A DNA stretch of 36,866 nt from Paenibacillus maysiensis (GTDB taxonomy: Bacteria; Bacillota; Bacilli; Paenibacillales; Paenibacillaceae): NCBI RefSeq assembly GCF_000520815.1, contig NZ_ASRY01000275.1, forward strand, positions 1-36,866. The letters are read 5' to 3'. The notes beneath the pieces were generated by a model. It did no database searches. It worked only from the letters and a program-made list of their open reading frames with translations, and was not told the DNA's origin. The translations under genes and the position numbers were made by a program. Shown here one piece after another: positions 26,143 to 33,600 of this stretch. Each line of letters begins with the position of its first letter. Positions within the stretch are counted from its first letter, which is position 1.

Positions 26143-26171
26143 TTGACATATAGAATAATATTAGATATTAT
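26143..26171 (+). promoter_or_regulatory. Sigma-A promoter for the 126-residue gene
   Basis: TTGACA (26143-26148), a 17-base spacer and TATTAT (26166-26171), plus strand. The -35 lies inside a GTTGACATAT half-site (26142-26151), so a bound regulator would cover it. Confidence 0.65.
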
Positions 26172-26188
26172 TCATTCATGCACAAAAT

Positions 26189-26210
26189 GTTGACATATTG
26201 ATATGTTAAC
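26189..26210. promoter_or_regulatory. Palindromic operator between the XRE gene and its neighbour
   Basis: GTTGACATAT, TG, ATATGTTAAC: a 22-base inverted repeat with one mismatch. Further half-sites: GTTGACATAT at 26142-26151 and ATATGTTACC at 26258-26267. Sites repeated in the divergent gap of an XRE gene are most simply its operators. Confidence 0.6.
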
Positions 26211-26306
26211 TACTTTTTATCTTCTGTTCATCGTAGCAAAACCTTTCGTTATTAGCAATATGTTACCGTTTCAAAATACAATAACTATCCAACAGGGGGT
26301 AAACAT

Positions 26307-26687
26307 ATGTTTATAAAAACAAAAACAAATTCACTCGTACTAGAACGGGCAGCGATGGTATTTGGACCCTATGATCAATCTCATAATTATGAGATATTTG
26401 AGGGGATTATTTACGACGGACAATACTTTTTTCACATAGAAGACGAGCGTTTGTGGCTTCGGCATGTGCTCAAAGTAGACCATCCTGAACATACCCACTT
26501 ATTCGTCGACGGTGACAGCGGTGGACTCCAACTGGCAGAAAACATTCAGTGTGACCTTATGGAGGCTGTATCCAATACAATTGACAGACTACATACTATG
26601 GATAGCATGACATTTCTAATTAACGAATTGCTGTGGCTAAACAATCGTGGAGACATTAAACTTAATTTTATAAAAAGCAGTAAATAA
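26307..26687 (+). CDS. Hypothetical 126-residue protein
   Basis: A soluble, acidic protein with no signal or membrane segment. It reads VLERAAMVFGPYDQSHNYEIFEGIIYDGQYFF, with aromatic residues at regular intervals, then HTHLFVDGDSGG and a C-terminal helix (FLINELLWLNNRGDI). I do not recognise it. The ATG at 26307 has GGGGGT upstream. It is divergent from, and probably controlled by, the XRE regulator, a pairing that recalls phage or plasmid modules. Confidence 0.7.
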   Translation: MFIKTKTNSLVLERAAMVFGPYDQSHNYEIFEGIIYDGQYFFHIEDERLWLRHVLKVDHPEHTHLFVDGDSGGLQLAENIQCDLMEAVSNTIDRLHTMDSMTFLINELLWLNNRGDIKLNFIKSSK

Positions 26688-26720
26688 AGCTCTATTTGAT
26701 CCAATTCACAGGTTTTTTTG

Positions 26721-27308
26721 CTATCTCGCAAAGGGGTCATCATTTTTATTGGCATTCCAAATGTATTCAATTTGATTGGCAACCTGTTGAGCTTTTTCAA
26801 GACCAAATTGGTCAGAAACAAAGCCTAAGGACATATCCATTCCAGCAGATACACCGGATGAAGTATAGAACTTTCCATCTACTACCCATCTTGCATTTGG
26901 AATCCAGTCAACTTCCGTGTCGATAGATTTGACCCAATCAAAGGCTAATTTATTGGATGTGGCACGCCTGTTTTTTAACAAGCCTGTTTTGGCAAGTAGT
27001 GCAGAACCTGTACAGACAGTTATACAAAAATAGGACTGTTCCGCAATCTCAGTGATCTGCTTCATAAATTGATCGTCATGGATTAAACTTCTTGTCCCCT
27101 GTCCGCCTGGGATCATGAATATGCCATCGGGCTTTACCTGTGCAATGGGTTCAGTAACAATCTTGGTTTTTTGCCTGCTCTCCATAATCCCTCCGTCCAA
27201 AGAGAAATATTTTAAGTCATAAACTTCTGGTAGGCGACCAAAAATCTCAACGGGTCCGAATACATCCAATGTTTCAAAATCATCGAACAAGCATATGTTA
27301 AAGTCCAT
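26721..27308 (-). CDS. DJ-1/PfpI-family protein
   Basis: A 195-residue glutamine-amidotransferase-like protein. NICLFDDFETLDVFGPVEIF opens the fold, with the conserved Glu at 21; DGIFMIPGGQGTR follows; ITVCTGSALLAKTGLL has the nucleophilic Cys at 99. By these motifs it resembles the isonitrile hydratase/ThiJ group and the sensor half of GATase1-AraC regulators, but no AraC domain is attached. Start: ATG at 27308, or ATG at 27338, which has GGGGTG upstream. Substrate unknown. Confidence 0.85.
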   Translation of the reverse strand: MDFNICLFDDFETLDVFGPVEIFGRLPEVYDLKYFSLDGGIMESRQKTKIVTEPIAQVKPDGIFMIPGGQGTRSLIHDDQFMKQITEIAEQSYFCITVCTGSALLAKTGLLKNRRATSNKLAFDWVKSIDTEVDWIPNARWVVDGKFYTSSGVSAGMDMSLGFVSDQFGLEKAQQVANQIEYIWNANKNDDPFAR

Positions 27309-27389
27309 ACGGCTCACTTCCCCTAAAATATTAATCATGCTATACACCCCGTTTCCTGAATTAGACAATATAAAAAAGCGCCCTTTCGA

Positions 27390-27466
27390 GAGACACCGTT
27401 AGCAAGAAGCAAGCTGGCACAATTATGACGAAGATCATGAATATTTAAAGGCAAAGCCGTCTTCAG
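27390..27466 (-). pseudogene. Internal remnant of another tyrosine recombinase
   Basis: The minus strand encodes LKTALPLNIHDLRHNCASLL and LANGVS. HDLRH is box II of tyrosine recombinases (catalytic His and Arg). Both ends are missing, so only about 26 codons survive. This differs from the integrase remnant at 12503, which starts at the RHTH position. Confidence 0.6.
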
Positions 27467-27488
27467 AAAATTCTGGAGGGCTTTTTTT
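27453..27488 (+). terminator. Hairpin terminator beside the integrase remnant
   Basis: AAAGCC...TTCAGAA-aa-TTCTGGA...GGCTTT followed by TTTTATTT. It overlaps the recombinase remnant, so it probably belongs to a lost element or to attachment-site DNA. Confidence 0.55.
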
Positions 27489-27489
27489 A

Positions 27490-27966
27490 TTTCCCAGCGA
27501 TAAGTTAGATGCTATTTGCGAAGAAAAGGAAGGACGTGATTAAGAGGAAGGTGTGCAAACTCAACGATTGGCCTCGTTTTTTCACGCGTTGATTAGAAAT
27601 TTAGTTTTTAACATAAAATTCAATTTAAGATCATGATTTTCAGAAAAATCAAGAAATTAACAGAAAACATTAGAATGGCCTATATATTTTAGAGTATATG
27701 GCTTTATACGTACTTGTATATAAATATATGTATATATTTGAACATTGAGCAAAATCTGCATTAGAACTATGATGTAAATGGTTTTAATTTCCAACGAGAG
27801 AAGGCGATCGAACCGTCACACTCACCGTCTTAGGCACCATGATATGCCCGCATACAAATGGATCTTGCAGTCGCTGCGTTTCATAAGTTAAGAGCGGAAA
27901 TTACGAATTGAAGTGCAGTCATGGATGTATTGTGTCTTGAACACAGCGAAAGGAATGTGAATTTTA
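27490..27966. other. Long AT-rich leader before the acetone operon
   Basis: No intact gene. Bases 27600-27780 are very AT-rich, with runs of TATATA. A cre-like sequence, TGTAAATGGTTTTA (27773-27786), matches the CcpA consensus at about 12 of 14 positions. On the minus strand 27784-27899 is open (about 38 codons ending PSLVGN) and looks like the tail of an unknown gene. The promoter of the operon is probably in here, but I cannot place it with confidence. Confidence 0.35.
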
Positions 27967-29151
27967 ATGAAAAAAGTAGCTTTAGTAAGCCCGTTGAGAA
28001 CAGCGGTGGGCTCTTTTAACAAAACCCTCGCGCCCCTAAGCGCTCCTGAACTGGGAGCAACTGTGATGACAGCATGCCTTCAGCAAAGTAAATTAGAGCC
28101 TTCTTTGATTGATCAAATTTATTTGGGAAATGTTCTTCAGGCAGGCAATGGCCAAAATCCTGCCAGACAGGCGGCACTAAAAGCTGGTATCCCCATTTAT
28201 GTACCCGAATCAACGATAAACACGGTTTGCGGTTCAGGACTTCATGCCGTTGCTTTAGCCTACAACTCAATATTGGCGGAACAAGCCAACATCGTCTTGG
28301 CCGGAGGCATGGAGAGCATGTCGAACGCCCCTTATCTGCTAAGGAATGCAAGAAACGGCTACAAGCTTGGCAACGGTGAATTGGTAGACTCCCTGGTGGC
28401 CGACGGCCTAACGTGCCCGATCAACAATTACCATATGGGAATTACCGCAGAAAATGTTGCCGAGAAATATGGAATTTCAAGACTTGAGCAGGATGAATTT
28501 GCCTATGAAAGCCAGATAAAGGCCGTAGAAGCCAAAAATAAGAAGGTTTTTGCAGAGCAGATTGTTCCGGTCATGATCAAAAACAAAAAAGAAACAATTT
28601 CTTTCACAGAGGACGAGCATATAAGAGGAAATACAACGAAAGAAAAACTTTCTCAATTAAAACCTGCGTTTAAGGAGAATGGAACGGTTACCGCCGGGAA
28701 TGCTTCGGGAATTAATGATGGCGCGGCGGCTATGCTTGTAGTGTCGGAAGACAAATGTAAGGAACATGCGTTAAAGCCGTTGGCATATATCAAGGGTTAT
28801 ACACTTGTTGGCGTTGACCCTGCATATATGGGAATGGGGCCGGTGAAAGCCATTTCGTCACTTCTTGAGCAGCAGGGGCTATCCGTCGATGCCATTGATC
28901 TTTTTGAAATTAATGAAGCGTTCGCCGCACAAGCATTAGCGGTATTGAAAGAGCTTGGGGTCAATCCGGAGAAGGTGAATGTCAATGGCGGCGCGATCGC
29001 GATCGGGCATCCTGTCGGTGCAAGCGGTGCCAGAATATTGGTTACGCTGGTGCATGAAATGGTGCGAAGATCTTCACGTTACGGCATCGCCTCATTATGT
29101 ATCGGAACGGGAATGGGAATAGCGATGCTGGTTGAAAATGCACTTATTTAA
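27967..29151 (+). CDS. thlA: Acetyl-CoA C-acetyltransferase (thiolase)
   Basis: A 394-residue cytosolic thiolase that joins two acetyl-CoA to acetoacetyl-CoA. Catalytic residues are in place: Cys88 in NTVCGSGLHAV, His348 in GHPVGASGAR and Cys378 in CIGTGMG. The ATG at 27967 has AAAGGA upstream. First of four rightward genes making up the acetone pathway, which fixes its role as a biosynthetic rather than degradative thiolase (inference from context). Confidence 0.95.
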   Translation: MKKVALVSPLRTAVGSFNKTLAPLSAPELGATVMTACLQQSKLEPSLIDQIYLGNVLQAGNGQNPARQAALKAGIPIYVPESTINTVCGSGLHAVALAYNSILAEQANIVLAGGMESMSNAPYLLRNARNGYKLGNGELVDSLVADGLTCPINNYHMGITAENVAEKYGISRLEQDEFAYESQIKAVEAKNKKVFAEQIVPVMIKNKKETISFTEDEHIRGNTTKEKLSQLKPAFKENGTVTAGNASGINDGAAAMLVVSEDKCKEHALKPLAYIKGYTLVGVDPAYMGMGPVKAISSLLEQQGLSVDAIDLFEINEAFAAQALAVLKELGVNPEKVNVNGGAIAIGHPVGASGARILVTLVHEMVRRSSRYGIASLCIGTGMGIAMLVENALI

Positions 29152-29208
29152 AATGCGTGATCAAAAGATGACTTTTAGAACTACCTCTTAAAAGGAAGGG
29201 AGATCTCT

Positions 29209-29949
29209 ATGAATCAAAAAGATGTACTTTCACTCCAATCCATGCCTGCGGCCAGCGGCAGTTATGGGCGCCCACCATGTCGCTTCATCAACCGGGAATT
29301 TTTTATCATTACCTATGAATCCGATCCCGCTGCGATTAGACAGGCGGTTCCGGAACCTCTTCAGCCGGATGGAAGCAATACCGTTTCCTATGAATGGATC
29401 AAGATGCCCGATTCATCCGGGTTAGGAAGCTATGAGGAAAGCGGTATTGTCATTCCGTGTACTTTTCATGGAGAACCCTGTAATTTTGTTGCCCAAATGT
29501 ATTTGGATAACGCGCCTGCTATTCTTGGGGGACGTGAAATCTGGGGATTTCCGAAAAAATGGGCGAAGCCTCGCCTGAGCGTGGAGGAAACGGAGACGCT
29601 GACGGGTACATTGCATTATAATCACGTCCTGGTGGCCACGGGAACTATGCCTTTCAAATATAACATTCTTGATGAAAAGGAAACGGCTAAAGCCATCGCA
29701 AAAACGCAAGTTAATTTAAAATTAATTCCTGATGTTGATGGTACTCCCAAAATCGCTCAGTTAGTAGCGTATAATCTCGATAACATTACTGTAAAAGGCG
29801 CCTGGTCAGGGCCTGCCAGATTAAGCCTGATCCCCCATGTCAACGCTCCTGTGGCAGATTTGCCGGTAAAAGCTTATATTGGCGGAAAACATTTTATTGC
29901 CGATTTAACGCTCCCATATGGAAGAGTTCTCTACGATTATCTCCAATAA
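29209..29949 (+). CDS. adc: Acetoacetate decarboxylase
   Basis: A 246-residue enzyme that decarboxylates acetoacetate to acetone and CO2 through a lysine Schiff base. EIWGFPKKWAKP (110-121) contains the paired lysines K116/K117, matching the Lys115/Lys116 pair of the Clostridium enzyme. The N-terminal YGRPPCRFINREFFIITYE and the glutamate-rich YEESG loop also match. The ATG at 29209 has GGAAGGGAG upstream. It lies 57 bases after the thiolase gene. Confidence 0.95.
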   Translation: MNQKDVLSLQSMPAASGSYGRPPCRFINREFFIITYESDPAAIRQAVPEPLQPDGSNTVSYEWIKMPDSSGLGSYEESGIVIPCTFHGEPCNFVAQMYLDNAPAILGGREIWGFPKKWAKPRLSVEETETLTGTLHYNHVLVATGTMPFKYNILDEKETAKAIAKTQVNLKLIPDVDGTPKIAQLVAYNLDNITVKGAWSGPARLSLIPHVNAPVADLPVKAYIGGKHFIADLTLPYGRVLYDYLQ

Positions 29950-29990
29950 AGTTTGCTTTCCTAAAAATATAAATATAAGGAGAAGGAACC

Positions 29991-30656
29991 ATGAATAACA
30001 AAGTAATCTCCGCTGAAGAAGCAGTTAAGAAGATCAAAGACGGAGACACGGTGATGGTCGGAGGTTTTCTAGCAGGAGGCTTTCCGGAGGATCTGGTACG
30101 TGCGCTTGTCGACACAAATTCCGCCAGCAATCTCACAATTATTTCCAATGACACAGGCACGCCGGAATTATCTATCTATAACCTTGTAAAAAGCGGCAGA
30201 GTAAAACGGATTTTTGCATCCTATATCGGCTCCAATCCGGAAACGGGAAGGCTCCTTATGACGAAAGAAGCGGAGGTCCAACTCTTCCCGCAAGGCACGC
30301 TCGCTGAAAAAATACGCGCAGGGGGAGCCGGTTTGGGCGGTGTTTTAACACCTGTAGGTGTAGGCACCATGGTAGAGGAAGGAAAAAAGAAAATAGAAAT
30401 TGACGAAAGGGAATATTTGCTCGAACTGCCGCTCAAAGCGGATGTGGCGCTAATCAGAGCCCATAAGGCTGATGAAGAGGGAAATCTTGTCATTAACGGC
30501 TCTTCACGCAACTTCAATATGGTTATGGCTACAGCGGCAGAGTATGTAGTTGCTCAGATAGACGAATACGTAAAGACGGGAGAAATTGACCCCAATCATG
30601 TCAACGTTCCCGGAATATTTATCGACGCAATTGTAAAGGTGGGTGGAAACGCATGA
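29991..30656 (+). CDS. ctfA: Acetate/butyrate-acetoacetate CoA-transferase subunit A
   Basis: A 221-residue alpha subunit of a family-I CoA-transferase, which moves CoA from acetoacetyl-CoA to acetate or butyrate. It shows KDGDTVMVGGFLAGGFPEDL (CoA-binding glycine loop), GTLAEKIRAGGAGLGG and ALIRAHKADEEGNL. The ATG at 29991 has AAGGAGAAGG upstream. Its stop overlaps the ATG of subunit B (ATGA), so the subunits are made together. Confidence 0.95.
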   Translation: MNNKVISAEEAVKKIKDGDTVMVGGFLAGGFPEDLVRALVDTNSASNLTIISNDTGTPELSIYNLVKSGRVKRIFASYIGSNPETGRLLMTKEAEVQLFPQGTLAEKIRAGGAGLGGVLTPVGVGTMVEEGKKKIEIDEREYLLELPLKADVALIRAHKADEEGNLVINGSSRNFNMVMATAAEYVVAQIDEYVKTGEIDPNHVNVPGIFIDAIVKVGGNA

Positions 30657-31309
30657 ATAACAGAGAATTCATTGCTCGAAGAATAGCCCAGGAATTCAAA
30701 AATGGCGAAGTTGTCAACCTTGGTGTTGGAATGCCTACAATGGTAGTGGACTATATCCCCGAAAACATTCATATTATGCTGCAGGCTGAGAACGGAATCC
30801 TCGGTGTAGGCCCCAAAGCGGCTCAGGGAAAAGAAAAACTCGATTGTATCGATTCAGGCGGAAACTACGTTACAACTGTGGAAGGAGCATGTTTTTTTGA
30901 CAGTGCACTTTCATTTTCCATCATCCGCGGAGGGCATGTGGATATCACTGTTTTGGGCGCCCTGGAGGTCGATGAGAAAGGCAACCTTGCAAGCTGGATG
31001 ATCCCAGGGAAAAAGGTGCCAGGCATGGGGGGAGCCATGGATTTGGTGGTTGGAGCCAAGAGAGTGATTGTAGCCATGGAGCATGTGAACAAAAATGGGG
31101 CGCCGAAAATACTGAAGCAATGCAAGCTGCCCCTGACCGCTGTAAATGTTGTAAAGACCATAGTAACCGAAAAGGCTGTCATCGATGTTATTCCGGGTAG
31201 AGGGCTGATGCTAAAGGAAATTGCCCCGGGTTTGTCGGTGGAAGATGTTCAAATGGCAACAGAGGCTGAGCTGATGGTTTCACCACATTTGAAGGCCATT
31301 GCAGTGTGA
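30653..31309 (+). CDS. ctfB: Acetate/butyrate-acetoacetate CoA-transferase subunit B
   Basis: A 218-residue beta subunit carrying the active-site glutamate: Glu46 in LQAENGILG. NLGVGMPTMVVDY and the GAMDLVVGAKRVIVAMEH stretch are family features. It overlaps ctfA by four bases and ends the operon, followed by a strong terminator. Confidence 0.95.
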   Translation: MNNREFIARRIAQEFKNGEVVNLGVGMPTMVVDYIPENIHIMLQAENGILGVGPKAAQGKEKLDCIDSGGNYVTTVEGACFFDSALSFSIIRGGHVDITVLGALEVDEKGNLASWMIPGKKVPGMGGAMDLVVGAKRVIVAMEHVNKNGAPKILKQCKLPLTAVNVVKTIVTEKAVIDVIPGRGLMLKEIAPGLSVEDVQMATEAELMVSPHLKAIAV

Positions 31310-31399
31310 AGGTCATGGGAACGGAACAAGCCCTTAAGGGGAGATAGAGACTGACCCGTGTTTGTAAGACAGGGATCAAAACAGCATTTCATTATTACA

Positions 31400-31447
31400 A
31401 AAAAGGTTCGCTAATTGCTCATTGAGCAATTGCGAGCCTTTTTTTGT
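31400..31447 (+). terminator. Terminator of the acetone operon
   Basis: AAAAAGG-TTCGC-t-AATTGCTC-att-GAGCAATT-GCGAG-CCTTTTT with a T-run. The A-rich left flank makes it able to stop minus-strand transcripts of the hydrolase operon too. Confidence 0.9.
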
Positions 31448-31514
31448 TGGAGTGGGACCTTTCAAGCAGCATTCTGCGATGAAAGCCTACAGCTGTGCAA
31501 ATAAATTGCGCCTT

Positions 31515-32495
31515 TTATGAGCGTAAAATCCAATCCGCTACATGCTCAGCCACCTTCGTATGGTTAAGATAAGCAAAGAAGTTGTGGGGATTGGAACGCC
31601 CAGTGTGACTATCTTTCCAGAATGTCTGAATAAGCGGCTGATCATCAATACTTTCTATTAAATTTCGATTCAGCATCAGATGGAAATCATCTTCAACTGT
31701 TGCATCATGCGCAATGTAGTCATCCTCGGCGTTAATATTGGTCCAATGTCTGATATTTGCGGGATACATACCGTCGTCAGGCTCATTGGAATCATACAAG
31801 CTGCGCTTTACGGCTGGCTCGCCTAGCGGATTACCCAATGTTAGCCATTCGTTAACTTTGTGTTCCCATAGATGTTTGTATTCGCTCATACGTGAAAATT
31901 TCCATAAAACATCGTAAGCCACCATGCATCCCATACTATGGGAAAGCAGCATGACATCCTCTCCACTACTTAAAGCCTTGGCTAGAGGGGACTGTAGCCT
32001 TTCGCGAATTTGAGAGCCTATTACACGACTGGTTAAATAGGCTCCCAGATCAGGGAGAATTCTTTTGATCGCACGGGTACTCATACCAAACAAAGAGAGG
32101 TAAGGGCTGAGTATTTTTGCAGCATCATCATAGAAGTGTATAGTGGGTTCATTGGCCATCAGACGCTCGTATTCCTCCGGGGTCATATGATCCGTTGGTC
32201 GATTAATTAATTGTTCCATACTTTCGTCGTAATAATGGTCTGGAACGTAGAAATCTCCATCGTCTTCTTCAAAAAGTTTTCTGTACCGAGGCCGACTCTC
32301 TAATAAGAGCCGATTGTTGATGTCACCATAATAACTAAATGTCAGTAAAATCTGCTCTTGCTCCAGCTTTTGTGCCGCTTCCTCGTTCACTCGACGCAAT
32401 CCTGCGATCAGCGCCTTTTTAATGAGACGAAGCATTTCGTCGCATCTGGGCTTTTTGTCACGGCCATGAATAATGACTAAATGTTTGGTTTTCAT
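31515..32495 (-). CDS. Alpha/beta-hydrolase (lipase-like), in the sspH operon
   Basis: A 326-residue cytosolic protein of the alpha/beta-hydrolase fold. HLVIIHGRD is the oxyanion strand. LLSHSMGCMVAYDV holds the nucleophile elbow (Ser187), and acidic/His residues follow near INAEDDYIAHDATVEDD. No signal peptide. The ATG at 32495 comes three bases after the sspH stop, and GGAG directly precedes it, so translation is probably coupled. It is the last gene behind a sigma-G-like promoter, so a forespore role is inferred. Substrate unknown. Confidence 0.75.
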   Translation of the reverse strand: MKTKHLVIIHGRDKKPRCDEMLRLIKKALIAGLRRVNEEAAQKLEQEQILLTFSYYGDINNRLLLESRPRYRKLFEEDDGDFYVPDHYYDESMEQLINRPTDHMTPEEYERLMANEPTIHFYDDAAKILSPYLSLFGMSTRAIKRILPDLGAYLTSRVIGSQIRERLQSPLAKALSSGEDVMLLSHSMGCMVAYDVLWKFSRMSEYKHLWEHKVNEWLTLGNPLGEPAVKRSLYDSNEPDDGMYPANIRHWTNINAEDDYIAHDATVEDDFHLMLNRNLIESIDDQPLIQTFWKDSHTGRSNPHNFFAYLNHTKVAEHVADWILRS

Positions 32496-32498
32496 CTC

Positions 32499-32678
32499 CT
32501 ATTTCTCTTCCAGACGATCCACACGGACGGTTTGCGTATTGCCGGGTCTGCTGCCTATCTGTACTGTTGCCATACCGTTCGCTTCGTCTACATGCTCAAT
32601 CCAGATCGGTTTGCCATCCAATTGTACGGCAATATTTTCGGATGAATCATAAATAGCTTTTGCTCGGTCCACGTTCAT
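32499..32678 (-). CDS. sspH: Small acid-soluble spore protein H-type (SspH)
   Basis: A 59-residue protein starting MNVDRAKAIYDSSENIAVQL and continuing DGKPIWIEHVDEANGMATVQ, a good match to the SspH family (RAK..I......V...G.PI.I.HV). The ATG at 32678 has AGGAGGGG upstream. Minor forespore SASPs of this type are made in the developing spore. It stands between a 79-residue unknown gene and the hydrolase. Confidence 0.85.
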   Translation of the reverse strand: MNVDRAKAIYDSSENIAVQLDGKPIWIEHVDEANGMATVQIGSRPGNTQTVRVDRLEEK

Positions 32679-32733
32679 GCTATTCTTCCCCTCCTGATTG
32701 TTGTGGTGTGCATTAATTCAGAAATATAGGTCA

Positions 32734-32973
32734 CTAGTCTTCATCTATAATCCGTTCAACGTCTAATGATGGAAAGCTGTGAGAAGGAGAGGTTGAAACT
32801 ACAGCCTCCAAATCCACATGAGCTACAGCTACGGGAAAAGGCGGCTGGATTCCATGGGAAAGGGCAAACTCGGGCGGCAATGCATCCTGTTCGCCTCCGG
32901 CGGGTCCCCGAAAAGCGATATGGCTTTGACCCACACGATGCCTGATTTGCTTAGGATAGGATTTTCCGGTCAT
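32734..32973 (-). CDS. Hypothetical 79-residue protein heading the sspH operon
   Basis: A convincing small gene: strong AAAGGAGGT nine bases before the ATG at 32973, and a sigma-G-like promoter in front. It opens MTGKSYPKQIRHRVGQSHI (basic), followed by Pro/Ala/Gly-rich, neutral-to-acidic sequence ending LDVERIIDED. No Cys, signal peptide or membrane span. The basic head and acidic tail are unlike known SASPs; I do not recognise it. Context points to a forespore product. Confidence 0.65.
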   Translation of the reverse strand: MTGKSYPKQIRHRVGQSHIAFRGPAGGEQDALPPEFALSHGIQPPFPVAVAHVDLEAVVSTSPSHSFPSLDVERIIDED

Positions 32974-33007
32974 AAATTGTGTACCTCCTTTTGAATCGGA
33001 TATGCCT

Positions 33008-33037
33008 TACTATGCACCAAAATTGCTGTAACCATGC
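33008..33037 (-). promoter_or_regulatory. Sigma-G-like (forespore) promoter of the 79-residue gene-sspH-hydrolase operon
   Basis: On the minus strand GCATG (33033-33037), an 18-base spacer and CATAGTA (33008-33014). This fits the sigma-G pattern GHATR-N18-CATNHTA except for one base in the -10. The transcript would start about 25 bases before the strong ribosome-binding site. Confidence 0.65.
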
Positions 33038-33064
33038 GCAAGCGGAAGCAATTCGCAGCCTTCA

Positions 33065-33153
33065 TTTACACCTCATACAAATCCTTTGTACGAAGCATAA
33101 AAATGATTTGCTCACAGCCAAGGCGTTGGAATCGAAGGATGCAAATGCGGATA
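33065..33153 (+). repeat. Direct repeat, copy A
   Basis: About 90 bases, from TTTACACCTCATAC to AAGGATGCAAATGCGGATA, matching 33601-33709. Copy B has an extra stretch of about 20 bases in the middle. Copy A joins directly to the isochorismatase-like remnant. Confidence 0.7.
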
Positions 33154-33225
33154 GCTCATCACAATGCGATGCTCGGTCATCGTTTAGTGCGTTTGCTCGC
33201 GACGGCGGATGTACATTTTTCGTGA
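33140..33225 (+). pseudogene. C-terminal remnant of an isochorismatase-family gene
   Basis: Encodes IAHHNAMLGHRLVRLLATAD and VHFS-stop, closely matching the last 25 residues (IVAHHNEMLGNRFVRLLATE, EVHFS) of the intact gene ending at 25727. The nucleotide match extends to the stop codon. Catalytic residues are all missing and the open frame upstream is formed by unrelated repeat DNA. Confidence 0.75.
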
Positions 33226-33240
33226 ATTTAAACATAAAAC

Positions 33241-33269
33241 AGCCCCAGCTTCTCACGAAGACCGGGGCT
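33241..33269 (-). terminator. Terminator after the RidA-like remnant
   Basis: AGCCCC...CTTC-tcac-GAAG...GGGGCT; on the minus strand TTTTATGTTT follows. It lies 40 bases after the remnant's stop and also just after the isochorismatase remnant on the plus strand. Confidence 0.7.
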
Positions 33270-33308
33270 ATCTATGATTCCATCCCATAAATGAGGTGCG
33301 TATTATTT

Positions 33309-33539
33309 TTATGCTTTAGCTGCCCAAATTTCAATTTCAATTTTTATTTCAGGCAATCCTAGAGCAGTAAGGTAGCCGATAGTCATTGCAGGATAATCAT
33401 TCCCGAATAACTTTTCCCATTGGGAATACATGTAATCCCAATCTATCTGCTCAGTTGCCCATACATTTACTTTTATAATATTGTCAGCGATTAATTGTTC
33501 GGCGTCCAAAACTGATTTAATGTAACTTAACAACTTCAA
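33309..33539 (-). pseudogene. C-terminal part of a RidA (YjgF/YER057c) family gene
   Basis: About 76 codons: IKSVLDAEQLIADNIIKVNVW and FGNDYPAMTIGYLTALGLPE, then IKIEIEIWAAKA. This is the second half of a RidA-type enamine/imine deaminase; the usual length is about 125 residues. The first half, with the family's N-terminal G/A-rich start, is absent, and the only start is a TTG without a ribosome-binding site. The break lies next to repeat copy B. Confidence 0.7.
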
Positions 33540-33600
33540 ATCATTGTGTTATGCGATGTAGTCATACCTCAGAAGGCAGATTGGTTGGCTTGCTCTTTTC

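Noticed and set aside
26307..26687. Toxin-antitoxin pair with the XRE regulator
   Set aside because: The 126-residue protein has no recognisable toxin fold motif and the genes are divergent rather than overlapping; kept as unknown.
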